Assembly: GCA_027451405.1 (NCBI GenBank)
Contig: DAIDJM010000020.1
Coordinates: forward strand, 1-64,000
DNA length: 64,000 nucleotides
Direction of reading: 5' to 3'
DNA from: Acetobacteraceae bacterium
GTDB taxonomy: Bacteria > Pseudomonadota > Alphaproteobacteria > Acetobacterales > Acetobacteraceae
The notes under the pieces: model-generated
What the model saw: the letters and a program-made list of their open reading frames with translations, nothing else
The model's database searches: none
Told to the model about the DNA's origin: nothing
Translations under genes and position numbers: made by a program
Shown: piece after piece, positions 27,324 through 34,789 of the stretch
Layout of the letters: the number at the start of each line of letters is the position of its first letter
How positions within the stretch are numbered: the stretch's first letter is position 1

Positions 27324-27554
27324 ATGCGCAGCGTTTTTCTGGCTCTACTTCTAGTGGCATTTACCAGCGGGTTTGCCCGCGCGGGCTGCGTCACCGGTGC
27401 CGCGGTCGGCGGCGTCGCCGGCCATGTCGCCGGCCATCACGGGCTCATCGGCGCCGCGGCGGGCTGCGCGATCGGACATCATGAAGCCGTCAAGAAGGAA
27501 CGGGAGCGCGCGGCTCAGCAGGCCCAGGGTCAGCCGCCGAATACGCCGCGTTAA
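27324..27554 (+). CDS. small exported glycine-zipper protein
   Basis: 76 residues from MRSVFLALLLVAFTSGFARA, a good signal peptide; the frame is open upstream to 27276 but without a better start. The mature part, GAAVGGVAGHVAGHHGLIGA then AAGCAIGHH, is a histidine-bearing glycine zipper that would insert in or span a membrane, followed by a charged Gln/Pro tail. Such proteins are envelope-associated and of unknown function. A family A repeat follows the stop after 9 bases. Confidence 0.65.
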   Translation: MRSVFLALLLVAFTSGFARAGCVTGAAVGGVAGHVAGHHGLIGAAAGCAIGHHEAVKKERERAAQQAQGQPPNTPR

Positions 27555-27563
27555 GCGAAGACT

Positions 27564-27676
27564 GTTCTTTTTTGAAAAAAAGAACCAAAAAACTTTTTCG
27601 CATCGGGACGGTGCCGGTTACGCCACGGTCCTGATGCGAAAACACCTTTTGCTTCCTGGCTTCCAGAACAGGAAGC
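27564..27676. repeat. family A repeat, copy 3
   Basis: The left hairpin GTTCTTTTTTGAAAAAAAGA-AC is at 27564-27584. The core stem has TTTTCGCATC pairing with GATGCGAAAA. The right hairpin GCTTCCTG...CAGGAAGC, at 27651-27676, is a changed version of the usual T-rich arm with compensating changes on both sides, so base pairing is conserved more than sequence. It lies between convergent genes. Confidence 0.75.
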
Positions 27677-27684
27677 TTGCTCCT

Positions 27685-28617
27685 TCAAATAGTCTTTGCA
27701 CTATCGCCAGCGGTCACCTCGAATTCCGCCCCCGTGACCATCGACGCCGCGTCGGAGGCGAGAAACACAGCCGCCGGGGAAACATCGTCCGGCTGCAACC
27801 AGCCGACCTCCAGCGCGACGGTGGGTGCGCGCGCCGCCCAGGCCTGTTCAGGCAGCGGATGGTCGGGCGGCGCTCTGCCCGTTTCCGCCATGCTCTCGCG
27901 CAGCCGTTTGTCATATCGCGTGAGCTTGGTGTCCACGAGACCCGGGATCAGCGCATTGACCGTGATATTATGCTCGCCGAGTTCGAGTGCCGCGGATTTC
28001 GCCAGACCCAGAATGCCCCATTTCGACGCCGAATAGCTCGCCGCGTGCTTGGTGCCTTTCTTCCCCTGCATCGACGAGAGCACGATGATCCGCCCGTATC
28101 GCCGCGCCACCATTTTCGGCGCAAAGGCGCGGATCGTGTTGGCCGTCCCGTTGAGATTGACATCGACGATATCGAGCCAGTCGGAATCGTTCATCTTGAG
28201 AAGCGGCATCCAGCGCTGAATGGCGGCATTCGCCACCAGAATATCAATGCGCCCGAAAGCGCGTTCGATGTGATCGGCCGCGGCGCGCAGCGCCGCGATA
28301 TCCCGGATATCGGTATGGATACCGCAAGTGCGGCGGCCGAGCGCGCGGATCCTGAGCGTCGTTTGCTCCAGTTCCGCAGCCGTCGCCGGCTCGGCATCCG
28401 AGCTCGGGCTCACCGGACCCGCGATATCGATCGCGACCACGTCGGCGCCGTTCATCGCCATCTCGAGCGCGATCGCGCGTCCAATCCCCCGCGCGGCGCC
28501 GGTGACGACCGCCACGCGGCCCGTGAGATCGGATCCGCGGCCGGGACGCGCCGCCTCGCGCGGCGCCGCCTCCCGCGCGGCGTCCGCCATGCGCTCCCGA
28601 GGCAGGTTCGTGTCCAT
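27685..28617 (-). CDS. short-chain dehydrogenase/reductase
   Basis: 310 residues. The nucleotide-binding motif TGAARGIGRAIALEM (about residues 40-54) and the catalytic Tyr/Lys in YSASKWG with an upstream Ser (VLSSMQGKKG) are complete. The first 30 residues are a charged, poorly conserved leader. The substrate is unknown; classical SDRs reduce or oxidise alcohols and sugars with NAD(P). The start codon lies one base after the DUF6496 stop (TGAC-ATG), so the two genes form a coupled pair. Confidence 0.88.
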   Translation of the reverse strand: MDTNLPRERMADAAREAAPREAARPGRGSDLTGRVAVVTGAARGIGRAIALEMAMNGADVVAIDIAGPVSPSSDAEPATAAELEQTTLRIRALGRRTCGIHTDIRDIAALRAAADHIERAFGRIDILVANAAIQRWMPLLKMNDSDWLDIVDVNLNGTANTIRAFAPKMVARRYGRIIVLSSMQGKKGTKHAASYSASKWGILGLAKSAALELGEHNITVNALIPGLVDTKLTRYDKRLRESMAETGRAPPDHPLPEQAWAARAPTVALEVGWLQPDDVSPAAVFLASDAASMVTGAEFEVTAGDSAKTI

Positions 28618-28618
28618 G

Positions 28619-28795
28619 TCAGCTGCCGCGGCGCCGGCGGTTCCGGTTCGAGGCTCCCGCCTCGCTCAGGGCAATCGCGATGGCCTGGCGTGGATTGCGC
28701 ACTGTCTTGCCGTTGCCGCTGTGCAGATCGCCTTCCTTGAACTCATGCATGACCCGGTGAATTTTGCGCTTCTGGGTTGGCGTTTCCTTGGGCAT
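28619..28795 (-). CDS. DUF6496-type small basic protein
   Basis: 58 residues: MPKETPTQKRKIHRVMHEFK, then EGDLHSG-NGKTVRNPRQAIAIALSEAGASN and a run of arginines. This matches the DUF6496 family of small basic proteins widespread in Proteobacteria, often annotated as plasmid-stabilisation-like on weak grounds. It is too short for most gene finders. It is translationally coupled to the SDR gene downstream. Function unknown. Confidence 0.85.
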   Translation of the reverse strand: MPKETPTQKRKIHRVMHEFKEGDLHSGNGKTVRNPRQAIAIALSEAGASNRNRRRRGS

Positions 28796-28927
28796 GGCCG
28801 CACTCCCTTCCTGGTTGTGCGAACGGGTCCGCGGGGAAGCTGTCGCGGCCGGCGCCCGTCACGATTTGTCGAACACCAGCACGCCCGGGAGACGGGTAAG
28901 ATCGATCCGGGCACAGCAGGGAGAGAC

Positions 28928-29413
28928 ATGATGCGCTGGTATTCGATGGGTCTCGCGTCGATCGCGCTGGCCTTCGCCGGCACGGCATCGGCGCAGATGA
29001 TGCCCGGCATGGGCATGGGCATGGGCATGATGGACATGCCGATGGGCCATCACCTCGAAGCCATGGAAATGCTCCACGGTCTCGATCTCACCCCCGACCA
29101 GCGCGGCCACGTGCACGACATCATCCATGGCGCGTTCGATCAGGCGAGGCCGCTGCTCGAAAAGATGCGAACGCTGCGCGGCCAGCTCGAGGACGCGATG
29201 CTCGCGAGCGGCAACGTCACCGAGGATCAGCTCAAGCCGCTGATGCAGCAGAAAGAACAGTTGCGTACCCAGCTCGACCAGATTCGTCTCGAGGCGATGC
29301 TGAAAGTCCGCGCCGTCCTCACCCCACAGCAGATCGCGCACGCTGCGGAACTGCACCGCAAGCTCGCCGATCTGCGCGCCCAGGAGCGCGCCATCCTCGG
29401 CGGCGAGGAGTAG
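28928..29413 (+). CDS. Spy/CpxP-like periplasmic protein (LTxxQ family)
   Basis: 161 residues. AGGGAG precedes the ATG (28928; a second ATG follows directly). A signal peptide ends near GTASA. A Met/Gly/His run (MMPGMGMGMGMMDMPMGHH) follows, then helices with LDLTPDQRGHVHDIIHG and VLTPQQIAHAAEL, the paired LTxxQ motifs of Spy/CpxP. The family gives periplasmic chaperones or metal-responsive sensors. The Met/His-rich start hints at copper or silver binding; this is inference. Confidence 0.82.
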   Translation: MMRWYSMGLASIALAFAGTASAQMMPGMGMGMGMMDMPMGHHLEAMEMLHGLDLTPDQRGHVHDIIHGAFDQARPLLEKMRTLRGQLEDAMLASGNVTEDQLKPLMQQKEQLRTQLDQIRLEAMLKVRAVLTPQQIAHAAELHRKLADLRAQERAILGGEE

Positions 29414-29419
29414 TCCTGC

Positions 29420-30370
29420 CTACTCGCTTGGCGAAGGCGCCGGAGGATATTGCAGGACCAGCGTATTCGAGGAGAACGAAATCCAGGGATGGAATTTGCT
29501 GAGGAAGTCCATCCCCAGGAGCATATCGGTGGGATGCTCGACCGAACCGAGGGAAGCGTCGGCGACCAACACCGGGACATTATCGAATTCGAGATCGCCG
29601 ACCCCGATCGCCGCGATCTTCCGGACCGTGCCCGACGTCACGCCATGCCCGATCCCGCGCGCGGAAACCCGCGGAAAGCCGGCCTTGTTCGGGTCGAGCC
29701 CCAGCCGGCCCGCGGCACCTCGGAAGAGAACCGTATTCGGCGAACCCGTATCGATCATCGCCGTCAGCGTCTGATTGCCGATCGTCACGGCAATGTGCGG
29801 GCTATTGTCGTCACTCCCGGCAAGCATTGGGATCGGGTAGAGGTTGCCGTGCAGGTAAACCGCGGCGTGCAAGCAATCGCCCATGGGATAGAACAGCCGG
29901 ATCCGCTGGCTCGTCAGGTCGAGATCGATGTCATATTTCGCGAGGATATCCAGGCTCAACATACCATCCGCGCCCATCCGGCCCGGCGCCTTCGTATCCT
30001 CCGCCCAGATGGCGAAATCCCGGGCACGCAACCCGCCGAAATCCAGATGTTTCACAACCACCGGGCGGGCGCTCGCGCTGCCGCCAAAGCCATAAGCCCT
30101 TCCTAGCGTGTTGAGATTGTGATCCTCCCGCTGCATGGCGCGGATATTGAGCCGCTGGACCGACGCCTCGGCGAAAAAACTTTGTGCCGTCCCAGTATCG
30201 AAGACCATGGTGGCTTTGTTGCCGTTGACCATGCCGTCGACCAGCAATTTGCCGCCCTGCACGCGCATCGGCATATCCGCCACCCGCCCCAGCCGGCATT
30301 CGGCAAAGGCGGCCGGCGCGGCGCAAACGGCGAGCGCGGCGGCCATCAGGCCAAGCCGCCTCGGCGTCAT
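29420..30370 (-). CDS. periplasmic retropepsin-like aspartic protease
   Basis: 316 residues from MTPRRLGLMAAALAVCAAPA. I chose this start because AGGG lies about 8 bases before it, while the further upstream start has no ribosome site. After the signal peptide come two aspartic-protease half domains, each with an active-site triplet: MVFDTGTAQSF and AMIDTGSPNTV. This single-chain duplication is the form of bacterial SpoIIGA/TIGR02281-like clan AA proteases. Substrate unknown. Confidence 0.8.
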   Translation of the reverse strand: MTPRRLGLMAAALAVCAAPAAFAECRLGRVADMPMRVQGGKLLVDGMVNGNKATMVFDTGTAQSFFAEASVQRLNIRAMQREDHNLNTLGRAYGFGGSASARPVVVKHLDFGGLRARDFAIWAEDTKAPGRMGADGMLSLDILAKYDIDLDLTSQRIRLFYPMGDCLHAAVYLHGNLYPIPMLAGSDDNSPHIAVTIGNQTLTAMIDTGSPNTVLFRGAAGRLGLDPNKAGFPRVSARGIGHGVTSGTVRKIAAIGVGDLEFDNVPVLVADASLGSVEHPTDMLLGMDFLSKFHPWISFSSNTLVLQYPPAPSPSE

Positions 30371-30540
30371 GGCGCCCTGAGCCCGCCGGGCCAAAAATGG
30401 GAGGAACCGAAGGGCGCGCCGTCGCATGCGGCGGTTTGTAACGGTTTTTTACCGGTTCGGTCAAGCGCGGCAGGGCGCCGGGGCTGGAAGACTCACACCC
30501 CTGATCGACGGAATCCAAAACCCTCCGGCCCCAAGCCTTG

Positions 30541-30565
30541 GGTCCAGGGGCAGAGCCCCTGGACC
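30541..30565 (-). terminator. GC hairpin (repeat-derived) after the Thr-rich lipoprotein operon
   Basis: A perfect 11-base stem, GGTCCAGGGGC/GCCCCTGGACC with loop AGA, begins 6 bases beyond the stop of the lipoprotein gene at 30571. The sequence resembles the AGGGGCAGAGCCCCT half of family B. There is no strong U-run on either side, so it may act as an RNA-stabilising stem or Rho-assisted terminator. Confidence 0.45.
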
Positions 30566-30570
30566 ATGCC

Positions 30571-30777
30571 TTATTGCGGCGACGTGCTCTGCGTCGTCGT
30601 CGTCGTGCTGCTGCCCGGCGGCGGCGCCACCGGCATGGCGGGTGTCGCCGGAGTCGTGGTGGTCTGTTGCGTCGTCGTGGTCGTGGCCGCGGGCGTATCG
30701 TCACCGCCGCACCCGGCGAGCGGCGCCGCCGCCGCGATCAACAGCGAGCCGGCGATCAGAAAACGTGTCGTGCGCAT
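30571..30777 (-). CDS. small Thr-rich lipoprotein (module copy 2, second gene)
   Basis: 68 residues from MRTTRFLIAGSLLIAAA, with a lipobox ending at LAGC (Cys about 23). The mature part is almost only Thr, Ser, Pro, Ala and Gln (TTTTTQQTTTTPATPAMPV). It overlaps the upstream gene by ATGA. Its partner in the duplicated arrangement is the lipoprotein at 31097-31330 (77 residues). Function is unknown; the low-complexity tail resembles linker segments that cross the peptidoglycan. Confidence 0.75.
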   Translation of the reverse strand: MRTTRFLIAGSLLIAAAAPLAGCGGDDTPAATTTTTQQTTTTPATPAMPVAPPPGSSTTTTTQSTSPQ

Positions 30778-31094
30778 CAACGGGGCTCCTCGGTCGTTTG
30801 TTGGGTGGTCGTCGTCGTGGTGGTGGGCGGCGGAGGCGGCGCCGTCACGCTGCGGCTCTCCGACTGATGCACCGTGCCTTGCGGCCCGCGATAGGTCGTA
30901 GAACGCTTATCGTAACGATCTCCGTAGGCGTTCACCGCGTGCGTCTCCTTCTCGGTGCTGAGCACGCCGGGCGGGGGCGAGGTCGGCGCCGACATCGACG
31001 TGGTCCGCGCCGTGCTCGTCTCGGTGGTGGTCTGCGCGGCCGCGATTCCGCCCGCGAGCGGAAGCAACGCGGCAGCGACAAGCAAGCTTCGCAT
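30777..31094 (-). CDS. secreted protein with Thr/Gln tail (module copy 2, first gene)
   Basis: 105 residues from MRSLLVAAALLPLAGGIAAA, a signal peptide. AGGAG lies 7 bases before this ATG; an alternative ATG at 31100 overlaps the preceding stop. The core PPPGVLSTEKETHAVNAYGD then RYDKRSTTYRGPQGTVHQSE parallels the protein at 31327-31677, and both end in a run of Thr with QQTTE. The pair appears to be a tandem duplication. No known domain. Confidence 0.75.
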   Translation of the reverse strand: MRSLLVAAALLPLAGGIAAAQTTTETSTARTTSMSAPTSPPPGVLSTEKETHAVNAYGDRYDKRSTTYRGPQGTVHQSESRSVTAPPPPPTTTTTTTQQTTEEPR

Positions 31095-31096
31095 GC

Positions 31097-31330
31097 TCAT
31101 TCTCCTGTTGGCGCCGCTGCCCCGGCTGGAGCGGCGGTCTCTACTTGCGTCGTCGTGGTCGTGGCCGGCGGCGGCACGGCGCTCTCGGCCGTCATCGGTG
31201 CCACCGCGGTCTGTTTCGTCACTGTCGTGGTCGTGCGGGTCACGACCTCGTCGCTCCCGCAACCGGCGACGCACACGGCCGCGCCGAAAAGCGCCGCCGC
31301 GGCGGCCAGACGCCGTCCGCGCCCGTTCAT
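31097..31330 (-). CDS. small Thr-rich lipoprotein (module copy 1, second gene)
   Basis: 77 residues, MNGRGRRLAAAAALFGAAVC-VAGC, with the lipobox Cys at about residue 24. The mature chain carries TRTTTTVTKQ and ATTTTTQVETAAPAG. It overlaps the genes on both sides by ATGA. It corresponds in place and composition to the lipoprotein at 30571. Likely outer-membrane anchored (no Asp at +2: GSDE follows, with Gly and Ser first). Confidence 0.75.
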   Translation of the reverse strand: MNGRGRRLAAAAALFGAAVCVAGCGSDEVVTRTTTTVTKQTAVAPMTAESAVPPPATTTTTQVETAAPAGAAAPTGE

Positions 31331-31677
31331 CGCGGTCCCGTCGTGGTTTGTTCCGTAGTGGTGGTCGTCGTCGTGGCGACCGGGGGCGGCGGCGGCACGG
31401 CGGTCGTGGTCTGCGACTGCGTCACCGCCCCGTTCGCATCGCGGTACGTGCTCTCGCGCTGCTCATAACGCCGGCCATAGGCGTCGGTCGCGCGCACCAC
31501 GCGCGACGAACTCACCACGCCGGGCGGCGGCGAAACCGGCGGATAGGCCGCCGCCGGCACCGACGCCGCGACCGGCGGCGTCACGGTCCGCGTCGTGGTC
31601 GTTTCGGTCGCGGTCTGCGCGACGGCGATGCCGCCGCCGAACAGCAACGCGGTGCCGGCAAGCAGAATCGTTCGCAT
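31327..31677 (-). CDS. secreted protein with Thr/Gln tail (module copy 1, first gene)
   Basis: 116 residues, MRTILLAGTALLFGGGIAVA as signal peptide. The core PPPGVVSSSRVVRATDAYGR-RYEQRESTYRDANGAVTQS is clearly homologous to that of the protein at 30777-31094. The tail is TTTTTTTEQTTTGPR. GGAGG lies upstream, with a nearby ATGAAGGATG in which the second ATG is used. It is the first of four coupled genes. Confidence 0.78.
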   Translation of the reverse strand: MRTILLAGTALLFGGGIAVAQTATETTTTRTVTPPVAASVPAAAYPPVSPPPGVVSSSRVVRATDAYGRRYEQRESTYRDANGAVTQSQTTTAVPPPPPVATTTTTTTEQTTTGPR

Positions 31678-31747
31678 CCTTCATTCCTCCAACAATCGTT
31701 ACCGGGTTGCCGGCAAAACGTTGGAGGAAGGAGGTGGTTGCGGCGCC

Positions 31748-32446
31748 CTAGCCGAGCGCGGCCGAAAGCGCCTCCGCGCTGCGGCCGTTGGCGATCGCCG
31801 CCGCGAGCCCGTTCCAATGCACGCCGCCCACACGCGCGAAAGCGTGATCCGCGCCCGCATAGACGAACGCGCGCACATGCGTATGCGCATGCGCCGCATC
31901 GATCACGCGCTGACGGCCCTCGGGCGGAAAAAACTTGTCGAGCTCCGCGATATGCAGCAGCAGCGGCCGCTGGATCGCATTCATGTCGTTCACGAGATTA
32001 TCGAGTCCGACCCCGTAATAACTCACATTCACGTCCGCATCCGACCGGATCGCCATCATCATCGCCAGCCGCCCGCCGAGACAGTAACCGATCGTGCCTG
32101 CCCGCCCGTTGCACCCCGGCAGCTTGCGCGCCGCCGCCAGCGTCGCCTGCAGATCCTCCACGCCCCGATCCTGATCGAACCGGTTCATCAGGTCGAACGC
32201 GCGCTGCCACTCCGCATCGCTCTTGTCCGTCAGATCGACATTCGGCTCGAGCCGCCAGAAAAGATCCGGTGCCACCGCGAAAAAGCCCCAATCCGCCAAT
32301 TGCGCGCAGGTCGCGCGCAACGACTCGTTGACCCCGAAAATCTCCTGGATCACGACCACGGCACCCGCCGGCTTGCGCGCGGGCTCCACGAGATACGCGT
32401 CGAAGCTTCCCGAGCCGTCGGTCGCGTCGATCCTGATCGTTGCCAT
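31748..32446 (-). CDS. dienelactone hydrolase family protein
   Basis: 232 residues, the usual length. The catalytic set of the family is present: Glu in VVIQEIFG, the nucleophile Cys in TIGYCLGGR, Asp in IAELDKFF and His in AGADHAFAR. The Cys nucleophile identifies true DLH-like hydrolases. Dienelactone hydrolases open lactone intermediates of aromatic degradation, but most chromosomal copies have unknown esterase substrates. AGGAACGCTGA precedes the ATG. It is divergent from the PAP2 gene. Confidence 0.9.
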   Translation of the reverse strand: MATIRIDATDGSGSFDAYLVEPARKPAGAVVVIQEIFGVNESLRATCAQLADWGFFAVAPDLFWRLEPNVDLTDKSDAEWQRAFDLMNRFDQDRGVEDLQATLAAARKLPGCNGRAGTIGYCLGGRLAMMMAIRSDADVNVSYYGVGLDNLVNDMNAIQRPLLLHIAELDKFFPPEGRQRVIDAAHAHTHVRAFVYAGADHAFARVGGVHWNGLAAAIANGRSAEALSAALG

Positions 32447-32544
32447 TCAGCGTTCCTTTGCATACGGAGATGCGCTTGCCAGCCGGCGCGCTGCGGAACA
32501 TAGAACGCGCGGGTTCGGCCGCCAGGGGGGACGACATCATCCGC

Positions 32545-33186
32545 ATGCCGCGCACCGATCGGGCGCGCGCCGGTCTCCGGCTCGCCATCGCCACCCTCGT
32601 GCTTGCCGCCGCGACCGTCCTCGCCTTCGCCTTCGCCGACCGTCCGTTCGCTGATTTCTCCCACGCCGTCCTGCACCGCCCGGCCGCCGGCGTCTGGCTC
32701 ACCTACCTGGCCCAGCTCCCCGACCCGCTCGCGCTCGCGACATGGCTCGCCGCCGCGATCTGGGCCATCGCGCGCCGGCCGTTCGGCAATGCCTGGCGCG
32801 CGCTGCTCGCTGCCGCCCTCGCCGCGCTCTTGGCCACGGTCGCGGTCGTGCTGCTCAAGTTCCTGGCCGGCCGCCCCTGGCCCGAGACCTGGTATCACGG
32901 CAATCCGTCCTGGATCCGCAACCACGTCTTCGGCTTTTTCCCGCTCCACGGCGGCACCGCTTACGGCTCATTCCCGTCGGGCCACACGGCCCGCATGGCC
33001 GCGCCCTGCACGGTGCTCGGCATGCGCGCTCCCGCCTGGCGCTGGCTCGCCTTCCTGCTGCCGCTGCTGGTCGCCGCCGGCCTGCTCGCGGCGGATTTCC
33101 ACTTCGTCAGCGACTGCCTGGCCGGCCTGCTGGTCGGCTTGCTGTCCGGCGCCGCGGCGCTTCGGCTCCTGCCGCCACGAAGGTGA
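32545..33186 (+). CDS. PAP2-family membrane phosphatase
   Basis: 213 residues from MPRTDRARAGLRLAIATLVL; the frame is open upstream and the exact start is unsure because no good ribosome site lies close. Three phosphatase motifs are present between membrane spans: KFLAGRPWP, FPSGHTARM and ADFHFVSD. A hydrophobic loop enters the active site region from a long insertion containing HGNPSWIRNHVFGFFPLHG. The LpxE/LpxF-like group of this family removes phosphates from lipid A or undecaprenyl pyrophosphate; the actual substrate is inferred. Confidence 0.85.
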   Translation: MPRTDRARAGLRLAIATLVLAAATVLAFAFADRPFADFSHAVLHRPAAGVWLTYLAQLPDPLALATWLAAAIWAIARRPFGNAWRALLAAALAALLATVAVVLLKFLAGRPWPETWYHGNPSWIRNHVFGFFPLHGGTAYGSFPSGHTARMAAPCTVLGMRAPAWRWLAFLLPLLVAAGLLAADFHFVSDCLAGLLVGLLSGAAALRLLPPRR

Positions 33187-33289
33187 GGCAAGCCTGCGGA
33201 GGCGCGGGCCCTGCCCCGTATCCGTTGCGACCGATAGGCCGCAAACCCTGTCGTTCGAAAAAGCCCGTGCCGGCTTTCGCTCGCCGGCT

Positions 33290-33335
33290 CTAGAGCGGGT
33301 TCACTCTGACTGTGGTCAGAGTGAACCCGCTCTAG
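33290..33335. repeat. perfect 21-base inverted repeat (TAGAGCGGG type)
   Basis: Arms at 33290-33310 and 33315-33335 are exact inverses with a TGTG loop; each outer end reads CTAGAGCGGG. It lies about 100 bases after the PAP2 stop, between it and the convergent RHH gene. The same TAGAGC ends occur near 5201, suggesting a dispersed palindromic element. Confidence 0.75.
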
Positions 33336-33349
33336 CTCTTTGATTTGGC

Positions 33350-33396
33350 GAGCAACTTTATCCCCCAGACCGATTCCGGTCTGGATGATGTTGCTC
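33350..33396. repeat. second palindrome, GAGCAAC...GTTGCTC
   Basis: The outer arms GAGCAAC (33350-33356) and GTTGCTC (33390-33396) enclose CCAGACCG (33365-33372) and CGGTCTGG (33377-33384). A decayed relative reading AACGCAACTTGCTCTAA is near 25567. The right end touches the RHH stop codon. Confidence 0.65.
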
Positions 33397-33704
33397 TAGG
33401 CGTCGGCCCGCTGCGGCGGCGCGCCGCTCTCGATCACCAAATGCGGGTTCGGACCATGGCCGGCCTGCCGATGCCCCTCATCGCAGGCCGCGGCCCGGAA
33501 ATATTGCAGAACATGCACCCGCACCGCGCTCGTGCGGCCACCCTCCGGCGTCTCGGCCTCCACGCGCCGGATCAGTTCGCGCAGCTCGATTCCCTCCCGC
33601 AGGCAGATCTCGCGCAGCGCGTCCCAAACCTCCGGCTCGAGCCGCATACTCGTCCGGCCCGCACCGGCAGTGATGTTCCGGTTGACAAGCCTGCTCCCCG
33701 TCAA
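33396..33704 (-). CDS. ribbon-helix-helix domain protein (RHH_4-like)
   Basis: 102 residues starting at a TTG (33704). GGAGG lies 7 bases before it and no ATG fits. The core SMRLEPEVWDALREICLREG-IELRELIRRVEAETPEGGRTS is the ribbon-helix-helix_4 fold found in many alphaproteobacterial orphan DNA-binding proteins. The C-terminal tail is low in structure. It stands alone downstream of bolA. DNA target and function unknown. Confidence 0.78.
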   Translation of the reverse strand: MTGSRLVNRNITAGAGRTSMRLEPEVWDALREICLREGIELRELIRRVEAETPEGGRTSAVRVHVLQYFRAAACDEGHRQAGHGPNPHLVIESGAPPQRADA

Positions 33705-33780
33705 AGTCCGCCTCCAATGACCCCCTGACCCTTTTCTATCACGCAAACGAGAGCTTACCACCCGATTATGTAAACTTTTT

Positions 33781-34113
33781 TTAGCCCGCTGACCCCGTTT
33801 GCTCGCCCCCTGATGCATCCGGGACCGAAAGCTCGAGACTGAGCGCATGCAGCCCGCTCTCGAACTCGGACCGCAGAACGTCATGCACCGCGCGATGACG
33901 CTGCACTCGGCTTAGGCCGGAAAATCGGCCGCTCGCTATGCGGATCCGGTAATGAGTCTCGCCCCCCGGCCGCGCCCCGGCATGGCCCGCATGCCGCGCA
34001 CTCTCATCCTCGATCTCAAGCCGCGCCGGTGCGAAAGCCGCTCGCAGCGCCACCTCGATTCGCGCCGCGCGTCCAGTGGCCGGCAAGCATGATCCGGTTT
34101 CCGTCAATGCCAT
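33781..34113 (-). CDS. BolA-family protein
   Basis: 110 residues from MALTETGSCLPATGRAARIE. The BolA fold is seen in IEVALRAAFAPARLEIEDES, HYRIRIASGRFSGLSRVQRH and RAVHDVLRSEFESGLHALSL. The conserved His that binds a [2Fe-2S] cluster with a monothiol glutaredoxin corresponds to RHRAVH. BolA proteins act in iron-sulphur trafficking. In alphaproteobacteria it commonly neighbours a J-domain gene and cobST, as here; it is divergent from the J-domain gene with 45 bases between starts. Confidence 0.88.
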   Translation of the reverse strand: MALTETGSCLPATGRAARIEVALRAAFAPARLEIEDESARHAGHAGARPGGETHYRIRIASGRFSGLSRVQRHRAVHDVLRSEFESGLHALSLELSVPDASGGEQTGSAG

Positions 34114-34158
34114 CCTCCATCTCTTGCTCCGTGCGGGAGCCTGCGCACATAACGGCTC

Positions 34159-34737
34159 ATGACCCGCCGCACCACGAGGAGCCGGGCCTATGCGCCCGAT
34201 CCGAAGGCGCCGGGCCAGAGCTGCGACATGCCCGGTTGCCCCCACGAGGGCGAATACCGCGCCCCCAAATCGCGCGATTCCCTGCGCGAATATTACTGGT
34301 TCTGCCTGGAGCACGTCCGCGCCTACAACGCCGCCTGGGACTTCTACAAAGGCATGTCCCCCGGCCAGATCGAAGCCGCCGTCCGCGCCGACACCCACTG
34401 GCAGCGCCCCACCTGGCCGCTCGGCCGGCTCGGCGCCAACACCGACGAACGCCTCTTCCGCGACCCGCTCGACATCCTCGCCGGCCGCACCCCCCGCCCC
34501 GAACGCAGCCCCGACCGCGCCCCCGCCGAACTGCGCGAGCCGCTCGACACGCTCGGCCTGCTCTGGCCCGTCTCGCTGGACGAGGTGAAAGCGCGCTACA
34601 AGGAACTCGCGAAACGTCACCACCCCGACGCCAATGGCGGCGACCGCGGCGCCGAGGAACGGCTGAAAACCATCAATCTGGCCTACGCCGCGCTGCGTTC
34701 GCACCTGATCGGCGAGCCCAGCCTCGCCACCGGATAG
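34159..34737 (+). CDS. J-domain (DnaJ-like) co-chaperone
   Basis: 192 residues. The J domain is C-terminal (about 133-190), with [20 protein letters not shown]; the HPD motif sits in [10 protein letters not shown]. The N-terminal part has two Cys ([15 protein letters not shown]) and conserved [11 protein letters not shown], seen in the same gene of other alphaproteobacteria. It would stimulate a DnaK ATPase; a role with the cobaltochelatase subunits or BolA is only positional inference. Confidence 0.87.
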   Translation: MTRRTTRSRAYAPDPKAPGQSCDMPGCPHEGEYRAPKSRDSLREYYWFCLEHVRAYNAAWDFYKGMSPGQIEAAVRADTHWQRPTWPLGRLGANTDERLFRDPLDILAGRTPRPERSPDRAPAELREPLDTLGLLWPVSLDEVKARYKELAKRHHPDANGGDRGAEERLKTINLAYAALRSHLIGEPSLATG

Positions 34738-34789
34738 ACAAGCGTTGGCCAAATCAAGCCGCGCGCCAGCCTCAAGGACAGGCCGACCC

